Assembly (NCBI RefSeq): GCF_002575655.3
Contig: NC_053039.3
Coordinates: forward strand, 45,571,290-45,635,289
Origin: Aegilops tauschii subsp. strangulata
Taxonomy: Eukaryota > Streptophyta > Magnoliopsida > Poales > Poaceae
DNA: 64,000 nt
Direction of reading: 5' to 3'
Numbering within the stretch: position 1 is the first letter of the stretch; every line of letters starts with the position of its first letter. Below are positions 12,243 to 22,974 of this stretch, in pieces. Below the pieces are notes generated by a model, which saw only the letters and a program-made list of their open reading frames with translations, did no database searches and had not been told where the DNA came from. The translations under genes were made by a program, and so were the position numbers.

Positions 12243-12739
12243 ATGGACGGCGCCAAGATGCGTCTGCTGCCTCTGAGTGTGACCGTGGTCAGCGCTTGGG
12301 CTCTCTTCACCACCTCCGTCTTCCTCGTCTGCTCCATCCTCGCCTACTATGACGTCCCCTGTGACCTGGTAATAATTCACTACGAGCTGTCTGCCTACTA
12401 CCCCTTCCACTTGGTCCTTGTATTTGTATGCTGGACATTCCGACCGATCGATCCATCATATTCATGCAGTGCTTCAAGCCGGCAGACATTACCGGGATAG
12501 TGGCCACCGCTGCGTCTCACGTCGCCGCGTCGGCGCTGACGCCGCCACGGCGGGGTCCGCCGTGCCCTCGTGTCCGCCGTGCCATCGCGTACCTCGCGCT
12601 CTCGCTCGCCATCGTCGTCCACTTTATCCTTATCTTTGCTACCGACACCGACCACATCGTCAGGATCTGCTGGACCATCTTCTTCTTGGCGGGCGACCTC
12701 GTCTGCTTCCTGGCCCTCCTCTTGGGAGGTGACGATTGA
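12243..12739 (+). CDS. Small membrane protein of unknown function, 131 aa, two coding exons
   Basis: The coding exons are 12243-12368 and 12470-12739, joined in phase 0 across a 101-bp intron with a GTAATA donor and an ATGCAG acceptor. Exon 1 gives an N-terminus MDGAKMRLLPLSV followed by one hydrophobic helix of about 22 residues. Exon 2 gives a short loop with a PPRRGPPCPRVRR basic patch, then two hydrophobic helices separated by ATDTDHIVR, ending LLLGGDD and TGA. This predicts three membrane spans. I do not recognise the family; codon use is GC-rich as in grass host genes. The ATG was chosen because it is the first in the spliced frame. An earlier ATG at 12209 is in another frame and stops within about 25 codons. 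A CACTA element starts 155 bp after the stop and probably separates the gene from its native 3' end. Confidence 0.65.
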
Positions 12740-12959
12740 GGACCGAATAGTTCAGTTCATGAGGCAACCATGAGCCATGACGGACTGATGAGTATATGTC
12801 CTACATATGGAATTATATTTATATATGCTGTGACGATTGATCGAGTGCTGTGTGTGTAAATACCCCTTACCATTTCACCGACTAGTACTAGCTACACTGG
12901 TAGAAAAAGAGGCTTCCATACGCCCCCATTAGTCCCCAAAACAATCGAACCGCGACCAA

Positions 12960-13252
12960 AGGGGTCTTTAGTCGCGGTTCGGGAGGAGACCCGCGACCAA
13001 CTATCTGGGCCCAGCGCGCTCGGTCGACAGCTGGCGGACGGGAGGGGCTTTAGTCTCGGTTGGCCTGGCCAACCGGGACTAAAGGTCCCCGAAGGCCTTT
13101 AGTCGCGGTTGGCCAGGCCAACCGGGACTAAAGGCCCATCCAGCTGGCGGACGGGAGGGGCTTTAGTCCCGGTTGGCCTGGCCAACCGCGACTAAAGGTC
13201 CCCGAAGGCCTTTAGTTGCGGTTGGCCAGGCCAACCGGGACTAAAGGCCCAT
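12960..13252. repeat. Left subterminal repeats of the CACTA element
   Basis: Several copies of TTTAGTCSCGGTTGGCC and its complement GGCCAACCGSGACTAAAG occur in alternating orientation, forming palindromes. In CACTA elements such arrays bind the TNPA-type protein during end pairing. Confidence 0.9.
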
Positions 13253-13255
13253 CCC

Positions 13256-13263
13256 TATATATA
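13256..13263 (+). promoter_or_regulatory. TATA box of the CACTA transposase gene
   Basis: TATATATA directly follows the left subterminal array and precedes a leader with repeated CAGCTCACT phrases, the expected place for a CACTA promoter. Confidence 0.6.
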
Positions 13264-13588
13264 GGACTCAGCTCACTGCACTTCACTCAGCTCACTTCAC
13301 AATTTTCAGAAGGGGGTGGTGGGTTTGCTTTTGGTTCCTCCTATGCACACAAGGTGTTTGATGAAATGCCCGAGAGCCTGAAACAAACATGATATGAAGT
13401 GTCCGAGGCACACTTGAGCTTTCTCATTTATTTTTCCTCCGCGATCGCGGTTAGCAACTTGAACCTTTCATGTGTCATTGATAAAATATGCATGTGTGTA
13501 GTTCATTGTTTAATTTGTATTATTTCTAGCTAGTTAGTTTAACAAATGCATGATGGTTAATTATATACTTTATATAATAATAATGCAG

Positions 13589-16003
13589 ATGAATCGGCAA
13601 TGGATGTACGGTCCCTGACTCTCCGGCGAGTTCACTACGGGTTTGAAAGATTTCCTCGTAGTGGCAAATGCGAACAAGCAGCAAGGTTTTATTATCTGTC
13701 CATGTGCTGTCTGTAAGAATCAGAAGGGTTACTCCTCCTCAAGAGACGTTCACATGCACCTGCTTCGGCACGGTTTCATGCCAAGCTATAATTGTTGGAC
13801 CAAGCATGGAGAAAGAGGGGTTAGAATGGAAGAAGATGAAGAAGGGGATGATATCGATGACAACTATCATGATCATTTCGGTGATACTTTCATGGAGGAT
13901 GATGCTGAAGGTGGGGAAGGGTTAGGTGAAGGTGAAGAAGAGGCACATGATGAGCCCGCTGATGATCTTGGTCGGACCATTGCTGATGCACGGAGACGCT
14001 GCGAAACTGACAAGGAGAGGGAGAATTTGGATCGCATGTTAGAGGATCACAAAAAGTCGTTGTATCCAGGATGCGATAATAGTCTGAAAAAGCTGGGCTG
14101 CACACTGGATTTGCTAAAATGGAAGGCACAGGAAGGTGTAGGTGACTCATCATTTGAAAATTTGCTGAAAATGTTGAAGAATATGTTTCTGAAGAATAAC
14201 GAGTTGCCCGCCAGTACGTACGAAGCAAAGAAGGTTGTCTGCCCTCTAGGTTTAGAGGTTCTGAAGATACATGCATGCATTAACGACTGCATCCTCTACC
14301 GCGGTGAATACGAGAATTTGAATGAATGCCCTGTATGCACTGCATTGCGTTATAAGATCAGAGGTGATGACCCTGGTGACGATGTTGAGGGCGAGAAACC
14401 CAGGAAGAGGGTTCCCGCCAAGGTGATGTGGTATGCTCCTATAATACCACGGTTGAAACGTCTGTTAATGAACAAAAAGCATGCCAAGTCGTTGCGATGG
14501 CACAAAGAGGACCGTAAGTCCGACGGGGAGTTGAGACACACCGCTGATGGAACGCAATGGAGAAAGATCGACAGAGTGTTCAAAGATTTTGCAGCTGACG
14601 CAAGGAACATAAGATTTGGTCTAAATACTGATGGCATTAATCCTTTTGGCGAGCAGAGCTCCAGCCATAGCACCTGGCCCGTGACTCTATGCATCTACAA
14701 CCTTCCTCCTTGGTTGTGCATGAAGCGGAAGTTCATTATGATGCCAATTCTCATCCAAGGCCCTAAGCAACCCGGCAACGACATCGATGTGTACCTAAGG
14801 CCATTAGTTGAAGAACTTTTACAGTTGTGGGCCAGACCTGGTGTACGTGTCTGGGATGAGCACAAAGGAGAGGAATTTGACCTACGAGCGTTGCTTTTTG
14901 TAACCATCAACGATTGGCCTGCTCTCAGTAACCTTTCGGGACAGACAAATAAGGGATACAATGCATGCACGCACTGCTTACATGAGACTGAAAGTGTACT
15001 TTTGGTTAATTGTAAGAAGAACGTGTACCTGGGTCATCGTCGATTTCTTCCCCGAAATCATAACGTAAGAAAGAAAGGCAAGCATTTCAACGGCAAGGCA
15101 GATCACCGGCCAAAGCCTGCGGAACGTACTGGTGCTGAGATATTTGATATGGTTAAGGATTTGAAAGTCATCTTTGGAAAGGGTCCTGGCGGACAATCAG
15201 TTCCGCGGGGAGTTGACGGGCACGCCCCCATGTGGAAGAAGAAATCTATATTTTGGGAGCTAGAATATTGGAAAGTCCTAGATGTCCGCTCTGCAATCGA
15301 CGTGATGCATGTTACGAAGAATATTTGCGTGAACCTGCTAAGCTTCTTGGGCGTGTATGGGAAGACAAATGATACAAAGGAAGCACGGCAGGACCAGCAA
15401 CTTTTGAAAGACCCAGATGACCGGCATCCGGAATGGTTTCAAGGTCGTGCCAGCTACGCTCTTACCAAAGAAGAGAAGGTCATTTTTTTTGAATGCCTGA
15501 GCAGTATGAAGGTCCCGTCTGGCTTCTCGTCGAATATAAAGGGAATAATAAACATGGCGGAGAAAAAGTTCCAAAACCTGAAGTCTCACGACTGCCACGT
15601 GATTATGACGCAATTGCTTCCGATTGCTTTGAGGGGGCTCCTACCGGAAAATGTTCGAGTAGCCATTGTGAAGCTATGTGCATTCCTCAATGCAATCTCT
15701 CAGAAGGTAATCAATCCAGAAGATCTACCACGGTTACAGAACGATGTGGTCCAATGCCTTGTCAGTTTCGAGTTGGTGTTCCCACCATCCTTCTTCGATA
15801 TTATGGCGCACCTCCTGGTCCACCTAGTCCAAGAGATTTCCATTCTCGGTCCTGTATTTCTACACAATATGTTCCCCTTTGAGAGGTTCATGGGAGTATT
15901 AAAGAAATATGTTCGTAACCGTGCTAGGCCAGAAGGAAGCATCGTCAAGGGCTATGGAAATGAGGAGGTAATTGAGTTCTGTATTGTATTTTTAAGATTT
16001 TAA
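13589..16003 (+). pseudogene. CACTA transposase (TNP2/TNPD type), damaged
   Basis: The ATG at 13589 begins the MNRQWMYG motif typical of plant TNP2 proteins, but a TGA at 13616-13618 interrupts it. The frame is then open to 16003. Visible parts: an N-terminal cysteine/histidine region (CPCAVCKNQ with DVHMHLLRHGF); an acidic linker; the TNP2 core from about YNLPPWLCMKRKF through FVTINDWPALSNLSGQ and CTHCL to LDVRSAIDVMHVTKN; and a DUF4218-like segment near LPIALRGLLP to FPFERFMG. The family normally continues several hundred residues past GYGNEEVIEFC; here that point meets a GTATTG splice-like site and purine-rich DNA, and no C-terminal exon was found. The C-terminus has probably been lost. 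Confidence 0.9.
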
Positions 16004-16023
16004 AATGAATTAGTTTTATTTTC

Positions 16024-16230
16024 TGATTTTAAAAGGAAAAAGGAAGAAGAAGAAAGAAGGAAAAAGGAAGAAAAAAACAGAAGAAAAAAACAGAAGAAAA
16101 AAGGAAAAACAGAAGGAAAAAACAAACAGAAGAAAAACATAAGAAAAAAACAAACAGAAGAAAAAAGGAAAAAGGAAAAAAGGAAGAAAAACAAGAAAAA
16201 GGAAGAAAAAAAACAGAAGAAAAACAAGAA
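16024..16230. repeat. Purine-rich tract 1 (AAG/AAAAC units)
   Basis: The plus strand is almost all A and G, with sparse C in AAACAG units, from about 16031 to 16228. It is flanked by two copies of an ATGAATTAGTTTTATTTTCTG phrase, suggesting expansion within a duplicated segment after the transposase gene. Confidence 0.8.
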
Positions 16231-16369
16231 TTTAAAATGAATTAGTTTTATTTTCTGATTTTTTTGATATATAATTGTATTTTTAAGATTTTAAAATGAA
16301 TTAGAAACAAAATAATATAAACTTTAATAAAATATATAAGTACAAACAAAATAAAAAATATGCTTCCTA

Positions 16370-16813
16370 CTGGGCCAGCACGGCCTGAATACGACTAGAA
16401 ACCCATCAATGGGCCAGGATTCAGGCCCGCAGAAGGCCCAATAGGCCCACAAGCACATAGTGACAGAATAGGCCCGTAAGCCTGCATTTGAGAGGAGCTG
16501 AAAGTGGTGAGCGCAGCCGCGCTTATAAACCACTGTCGAAGCCTCTCGGCTAGCGAGGTGGGACTAAACATCCCACCGCACCGCGCCAGTTCCAGCACAA
16601 CGCCTTTAGTCCCGGTTGGGGAGGCGGACCGCGACTAAAGGGTACCCTTTAGTCGCGGTCCGCCTCCCCAACCGCGACTAAAGGGTCTTTCTGCGCGGGA
16701 ACGAAAGCGGCGCCAAAACCCTTTAGTCCCGGTTGGGGAGGCCGACCGCGACTAAAGGGTACCTTTAGTCGCGGTCCGCCTCCCCAACCGCGACTAAAGG
16801 TGCGTCTATAAAT
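16370..16813 (+). promoter_or_regulatory. Internal CACTA promoter region with subterminal-type repeats and TATA box
   Basis: A GCCCA/GGGCC-rich block leads to a CTCGGCTAGCGAGGTGGGACTA phrase, then to inverted TTTAGTCSCGGTTGGGGAGG repeats (16600-16800), then to CTATAAAT at 16806-16813. The same order of blocks occurs at 58500-58914 in the second CACTA element. I infer that this drives the second CACTA gene starting at 18159. Confidence 0.7.
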
Positions 16814-17185
16814 ACTGCACTTGGCAGTTTCGCCACTTCCCATTCTCCTCTCTCTCGACGCCGAAGCGCTGCCCCGACGCCGACGCCGACGCCGAAGCCC
16901 TGCCCCGACGCCGACGCCGACGCCGAAGCCCTGCGCGCCGCCGCCCCCGTCCCGAGTGAGCGCCGCCTCCGCCCGTGCCCTGCCCTGCCCTTGCCCGCCG
17001 CCCGTGCCCTGCGCCCTGCGCCCTTGCCCGCCGCCCGCCGCTCGACGCCCGACGCGCTGCCGCCCGCCGCCCGCCGCCCGCTGCCCCTGCCGCCCGCCGC
17101 CCCGCCGCCCGCCGCCCGCTGCCCCTGCCGCCCGCCGCCCCGCCGCCCGCCGCCCGCTGGCCCTGCCTGCCGTCCTCCGCGCGCC

Positions 17186-18056
17186 GGCAGAAAGAAGAAG
17201 AAGGAAGAAGAAAAAGGAAGAAGAAGAAGAAAGGAAAAGGAAAAAGGAAGAAGAAGAAAGAAACAGAAGAAAAAAACAAACAGAAGAAAAAAACAAAAAA
17301 AAGGAAAACACAAGAAAAAAGAAAAAGGAAAAAGAAAACAAAAGAAAAACATATAGAAGAAAAAAACAAAGGAAGAAGAAAAAAAGAAAGAAGAAAAAAA
17401 AGGAAGAAGAAAAAAAGAAAGAAGAAAGAAAGAAGAAAAAAAGAAAGAAGAAAAACAAAGGAGGAAGAAAAAAAAGGAAGAAGAAAAACAAAGGAAGAAG
17501 AAAAAAAGAAAGAAGAAAAAAAAAGGAAGAAGAAAAAAAGAAAGAAGAAAGAAAGAAGAAAAAGGAAGAAGAAAAAAAGGAAGAAGAAAAAAAGAAAGAA
17601 GAAAGAAAGAAGAAAGAAAAAGGAAGAAGAAAAAACAAGAAAGAAAAAGGAAGAAGAAAAACAAAGGAAGAAGAAAAACAAAGGAAGAAGAAAAAAAGAA
17701 AGAAGAAAGAAAGAAGAAAGAAAAAGGAAGAAGAAAAAACAAGAAAGAAAAAGGAAGAAGAAAAAAATGAAAACCAAATGAAAACCAAAAGAAAGAAGAA
17801 AGAAAAAGGAAGAAGAAAAAAAGAAGAAGAAAGGAAGAAGAAAGGAAGAAGAAGAAAGAAAGAAAAAAGAAAAAGGAAGAAGAAGAAAGAAAGAAGAAAG
17901 GAAGAAGAAGAAAGGAAGAAGAAGAAAGAAAGAAGAAGAAAGGAAAAAGGAAGAAGAAGAAAGGAAGAAGAAGAAAGAGGAAGAAGAAAGGAAGAAGAAC
18001 AAAGAAAGAAGAAAGAGGAAGAAGAAAGGAAGAAGAAGAAAAAAAGAATTTTTACT
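17186..18056. repeat. Long purine tract, about 870 bp of GAA/AAG units
   Basis: The plus strand is almost purely A and G, with occasional C in AAACAA units and a single ATGAAAACCAA-type break. The preceding 350 bp are extremely GC-rich, with CCGCCGCCC repeats. The tract lies in the probable leader intron of the second CACTA gene, whose acceptor TGCAG is at 18145-18149. Overlapping lysine/glutamate-rich open frames here are by-products of the composition. Confidence 0.9.
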
Positions 18057-18158
18057 TAAAGAATATTTTTTTTTAATTCCTCCTCCTCTATGTCCCCTTA
18101 ATCTTATTTTTTAATTCCTTTATACTTAAAGAATTTTTACTACATGCAGGAGTGACAT

Positions 18159-21100
18159 ATGGCGGACGATAGAACCGAGCCGCTTAGGGATCCGGAGGCT
18201 GAACGTTATTTAATGGGCATCATCAACAACGAGATTCCTTATGTGCCGGGCTCAGAATATGAGCAACAAGAGGATGTAGTCTCTTCTTATCTGAACCTTG
18301 ACGGTGGAACAGAGATTGTCGATGATCAAGAAGGTGAAGGAACGGACATTGTCGACGAAGGTCAACCGTCAACAACCGACGATCTCGAATTGCAAGTAGC
18401 AACCACCTCCGGCGAGGTATATATATACATTGAGCCTCTCGTGATACAAACTTACTGAAATGTGAATACATATGTATTAACGCGCGCGACTCTCTTTCTT
18501 TTTTTAGCCCTCCGGATCGAGTACGACAAAGCGTGGCAAATCCAAGGCGATGAAAACAGGAGAAACATATGCCATTGAGTTTGTCAGTGAAACCGGCAAG
18601 CCCCTACAGCACACCTCAAAGTTTATCAACCAATGCGGAGTCGTTGTTAGAGACAACGTCCCGATCACTGTCCAGGAATGGAAGGAGCCAAAGAAGGCAC
18701 GTCTTGGTTTCAGTTTTGTCGACAAGAGAACGAAAAAGGATTGCTGGAGAAAGCTTATGGAACATTTCATTCTACCTCCGGAATACAAAAAAGTCGCTGA
18801 ATTTGGTAACGAGGTTCCGGGTGGACGTCAGAGGAGGAGGCTAGTTAAAGAGTTCGCTCTTCAGAAGATGGGCGAAGCATTCCGGAACTTCAAGAAAAAT
18901 TTAACCCGTGACTATGTCAACAAGGGCAAGACTCTGGATTTCAATGGACAACATGAGAAACTGAAAGATGATTGGCCAGAATTTGTCAGGCAAAAGCAAT
19001 CGGAGCATTTCAAGGAAATATCAAAAAAAAATAAGGATAATGCGAGTAAGAAAAAGTTCCATCATATTATGGGGCCAGGAGGATACCGCCTTTCGGAGCC
19101 TAGGTGGCAGAAGATGGAGGAGGACCTGAGGGTGCGAGGAATCCCTCTAGGTACAGAGGGATGGGACCCAAGGGCCAAAAGCTGGTGGTACGGGCATGGG
19201 GGATCGCTAGACCCGGAGACAGGGGTGTGTGTTCACCGGCAGAGACAGTTTGCTCCCACCCAAGCCCTTATTGACGCAATGACCCAAGCTCAAGAGGGCT
19301 TGATCAAGTTCAACAGAGAGAAAGACGCACTGACAACAGCCCTTGGGAATGATGAACACGGAGGACGTGTACGAGGCAAAGGCAAAGTTCCGTGGAAAGT
19401 AGGGTTTTCCCAGGACGATGACCCGTACTGTTACAGAAGCCGTAAGAGAAAGACGGACCGGGATGCAGATCTTATGACGAAGTTTGCATCGGAACTCCAT
19501 GAGTTGAAGCAGACCGTGCATGAACTAGTGAAAGAAAAATCGGCTGCAGGGCCGCATGAAGATCATGAAGCGGATCGCGGAAGCCAGCAGCAGAGAAGCA
19601 GCGTGGCTTCCACGGATGCCCCGCCTGGTGCTAGTGCACCGATGATCGAGATTCGTGCACCGGAGCCTCACTACCCCGTGGATGATGTAAAGGAGATGAA
19701 AGAATGTGATCTGCATTATCCCGTGGGGAACGTTTCCACGAAGGTAGCTAGCGGCAGTGCTTTACCCTGTACACCTGGAGCACTCCACCACAACAACCCC
19801 ATTGCATATGGCTATGCTCGTGTCACAGTGGAAGACATAGTCCAAGGGTTTGAGGACCTGGAGATTGACAAACCTACACCCGAAGGGGAGAGAAGACTTG
19901 GAGATGTCAAGCGCCAGTTCATTCTATGGAAAAAGAAGTACATAGTGTTTCCAGGCGAGGCGCCAAGGCTAGCAAGTCCACCCCCCTCCGATGGTGGTGG
20001 TGGTGGTGGTGGCGGTGGTGGCGGTGGTGGCGGTTCACCTACACCTCCTTCACGCCATTCGACGCCGTCCCCCGATCCACAACCTCCGGCGGGTACGACG
20101 CCCCCCAATCCTCCTCCGGCGGGTACGACGCCCCCCAATCCACCTCCGGCGAAGAAGCAGAAGCAGGCGGACAGCAAGGAAACCCGCTCCTGGACTATTA
20201 ACCCGGACCCTTATGTACCTAAGACCACAAGGGTACCGGAGCCATCACTGAAGCCTCTCCTCCCAAGGCCTGGGGAACTTAGTGAAGCTGAAACCAAATT
20301 GGCCGCGTCTGCTGATTATGAGAAATGGAAGGCGGATATGAAGGCGAAAAAAGAGCCTGAGCCCAAGCAAGTATTCACTGAGAAGCAAAAGAAGTGGGCT
20401 AAGGATTTTTTGACGACACCGTCCCAAGCCGAGCTGAATATGCCTGACGACTATGGACATGAACTTCGTAGGCAAGCAAAAATATTGAAGGAGGAGAAAG
20501 AAGAAAGTAAAAAAAGCGGGAAACAAGTTGACCAGCTCGGGATGCAGAAGAAACAATCGATCCCCCCGCTCATAGTGAAAGCCGGTCCGGAAGAGGACCC
20601 CGAGATCATAGCAGCTGCGGCAGCACTTGGATTGACTGTAGCGAGTGCCATGAAACAAGCGTCCGAGATGGGTTTGACTCTTCGTGCCTTCTTAGGCCTT
20701 GAGGATGCGCCAGTATGTGAGATAGCATTACAATATGTGCGGAATGGGCCTCTCGTCGAGCCTGCGCGGGAAAAGAGTCTACCACCACAAATGTGAAATC
20801 TGCTACGTTGGTACAAGCAATTCATAACATGGGCCGACAAAGAATATATTTATGCGGATGTTACAGATGAGCATCACACCAAACGGTACTCTGTAGAAGT
20901 TCATATGAGTGAATTGTTCCAGCTGTTCAATCTGCGCGACCTCGACAAATCTATGCTGAGTTGCTACGTTCTGTAAGTGATTTATTTCTACCTCATCTCG
21001 TTCTTCATTGCCTGCACTATATATATATATTGTCCTAACTATATTGTTGCGTACGCTATTATGCAGATTGAAGATTTGGGAATGCAAAATAAGAAACATC

Positions 21101-21889
21101 CATGATGTTGGGTTCATTGACCCACATATCGTTAATAGACATGTGTTACAACATCACCCCGAAGACGTGGAGAAAGACTTGTACAAGTTTCTTAGAAAGC
21201 ATCAACTCAAAAGTCATATTCTATTTCCTTACCATTTTGGGTGAGTGTTTCTCTCTTGTGCCCATTCTCTTTTGTTTACTCCATGCATGGTATGTCTAAT
21301 CGATGAGTTATGCATGACTGTGCATGTAACGTGTCCGCAGGTTCCACTGGATTCTGCTAAATATTGAACTTCACACCTCCAGAGTTCTAATCATGGACTC
21401 TATGGATTCGGATCCAAAGCATTGGGCCGACATGAGAAAAATGCTGCAAAAGTAATTATTTTCAATCATTTGAGCTCTATATGGATCGGTCTCTTTCGTT
21501 CATTTCCTAATATCAAGTAACTAATAACTCCCTTGTTCATTTAATTTTCTTTGCCCTGTAGGGTTTGGAGACGGTTCTCAGAAGAAATTGTCGGTGAATT
21601 GAAACATGAGCTAGATTTCAGAAGGTTAGTTAATGTGGATAAGCAGCCACCGGGGACCAATCTATGTGGATACTATGTTTGTGAGAACATCCGGAGACAC
21701 ACCTCTGAGCGGAAGGCATCGGATAGCGTGCGGAACGCGACGGATAACTTGCGGAGGAGGCTTAGTCCAGAAGCTCGCTTCCGACCAATTCAAGAAGAAT
21801 TAGCAGGATTTTTCATGAGGGAAGTCATCAATCCTAAAGGAGAACACTATACCGAGGACGAAGAAATTTATATGCATACCCGAGATTGA
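18159..21889 (+). pseudogene. Second CACTA gene: En/Spm-type DNA-binding protein with C-terminal Ulp1-like cysteine protease domain
   Basis: Five exons join in frame: 18159-18416, 18508-20972, 21067-21240, 21341-21451 and 21562-21889, all with GT-AG introns. The predicted product is about 1,110 residues. The start ATG lies ten bases after an acceptor. Visible parts: an acidic N-terminus; a region resembling plant En/Spm transposase_24 with GPGGYRLSEPRW and SWWYGHGG; a coiled-coil-like stretch; a Gly-rich run and a PPAGTTPPNPP duplication; a lysine-rich region; and a C-terminal Ulp1 (C48) fold. Candidate catalytic residues are His in FHWILLNI, Asp in LIMDSMD and Cys in TNLCGYYV, with a Gln a few residues before the Cys. 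The only break I found is TGA at 20794-20796, where relatives usually have Arg; CGA to TGA is a typical methyl-CpG transition. Confidence 0.85.
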
Positions 21890-22164
21890 AACTTGTATGA
21901 AGTTGTATATGGTCATCCATCCTAATTGTGTATGGAAACTTGTTCGAAGTTGTATATGGTCACCCGAGATTGAATATATATTATATATTCCTCTTGAATT
22001 CTTCTTGTTTGAAATTTCATATGCATGTATATAGTAGCGTAGAATATGTGTACTGAAACTTTATCAAAATTAAAATAAAACACAAAATATAATATAAAAG
22101 AAATAAAACACTCCAAACTAAAAAGAAACCAGGTTTAGGGGGGCTAAAACCCTAAACCTGCGGA

Positions 22165-22400
22165 GGAGCCCTTTAGTCCCGGTTGGCCACGAGAACCGGG
22201 ACTAAAGGTCCTCCGCCCCGACGGACCACGGGCGCCCACGTGGACGGGCCTTTAGTCCCGGTCAGCCACAAGAACCGGGACTAAAGCCTTTAGTTGCGGT
22301 CCGTAAGAGGCGCGACTAAAGGGGGGTCTTTAGTCGCGCATATTTAGTCCCGGTTGCACAGCCGGGACTAAAGGCTGTTGCGAACCGGGACTAAAGGGCT
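22165..22400. repeat. Right subterminal repeats of the CACTA element
   Basis: Inverted copies of TTTAGTCCCGGTT and AACCGGGACTAAAG mirror the left array and end next to the right terminal repeat. Confidence 0.9.
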
Positions 22401-22417
22401 TTTTTCTACCAGTGCTA

Positions 22418-22641
22418 TTTGCTCGTAATATAGTGCGGGTGTATAATTAGCCTGGATTAACTGTGGCCGTCTGATCTCATCGAGATACAGTGTTGAGTGT
22501 TGACGAACTTGATGTATAGCTAGTGTTCCAGTGTTTGGTTTCGACTCCTCAACTTGCAGTGGTCATTTTGTTTCTATCATGCATGTGTTAAGATGTAAAC
22601 TGCACGATCCTCTGATGATTTCATCTGCTAGCTGTTTCTTT
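22418..22641. other. Host sequence between the CACTA and MULE insertions
   Basis: 224 bp that continue the 3' flank of the 12.2-kb gene once the CACTA element and one CTA copy are removed. Its last nine bases are the MULE target site TGTTTCTTT; sequence after 30990 continues it. Confidence 0.8.
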
Positions 22642-22888
22642 GAGATAATTACACGATAGTACCACATTTGGGGCAGTGGTGGCGAATTGGTACCACTTTT
22701 GGAAATTTTTATGTTTGGGTCGAACCGTTGCAAATCGAGCTAATCTTCGTATTTCTACGTATTGACGCTGGAACTGACCGCCCGGGCCCGCGCGTCAGCT
22801 GCCACGCTGGCGAATCGGCTTCCGCCTTCTCGCTCGATACATGCGGTCCGGCTCGAACCGGCCCAGCCCGTGCTCTGTCTCTCTCCCT
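22642..22888. repeat. Left terminal inverted repeat of the MULE
   Basis: About 247 bp matching the complement of 30722-30981. It includes the phrases GTACCACATTTGG, GGTCGAACCGTTGCAAATCGAGCT, CCGCCCGGGCCCGCGCGTCAGC and CGGCTCGAACCGG. One gap of about 13 bp separates the two copies. Confidence 0.93.
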
Positions 22889-22974
22889 CCTCGCTCGTGC
22901 CTTCCTCCTCGCTCCTCTCTCGTCGCCCTCGTCGCCGCCCGCAGCGTTGCCGGACCGGACCGCCGCCGCCCGCC

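Larger units (their letters stand above)
12895..22414 (+). mobile_element. Complete CACTA (En/Spm) DNA transposon, 9.5 kb
   Basis: The left end is CACTGGTAGAAAA and the right end is its complement TTTTCTACCAGTG, flanked by the 3-bp target duplication CTA (12892-12894 and 22415-22417). It contains subterminal inverted-repeat arrays at both ends, a TNP2-type transposase gene, a second gene with a Ulp1-like domain, and an internal copy of subterminal-type repeats with a TATA box before the second gene. Both genes run on the plus strand. It is structurally complete at the ends, but the transposase gene is damaged. Confidence 0.95.

Noticed and set aside
16821..18059. 412-codon plus-strand frame and equally long minus-strand frames over the purine tract
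   Set aside because: They are Pro/Arg-rich then Lys/Glu-rich (or Phe/Ser-rich on the other strand) and open in several frames at once, as expected from two-letter composition. No domain or splice logic.
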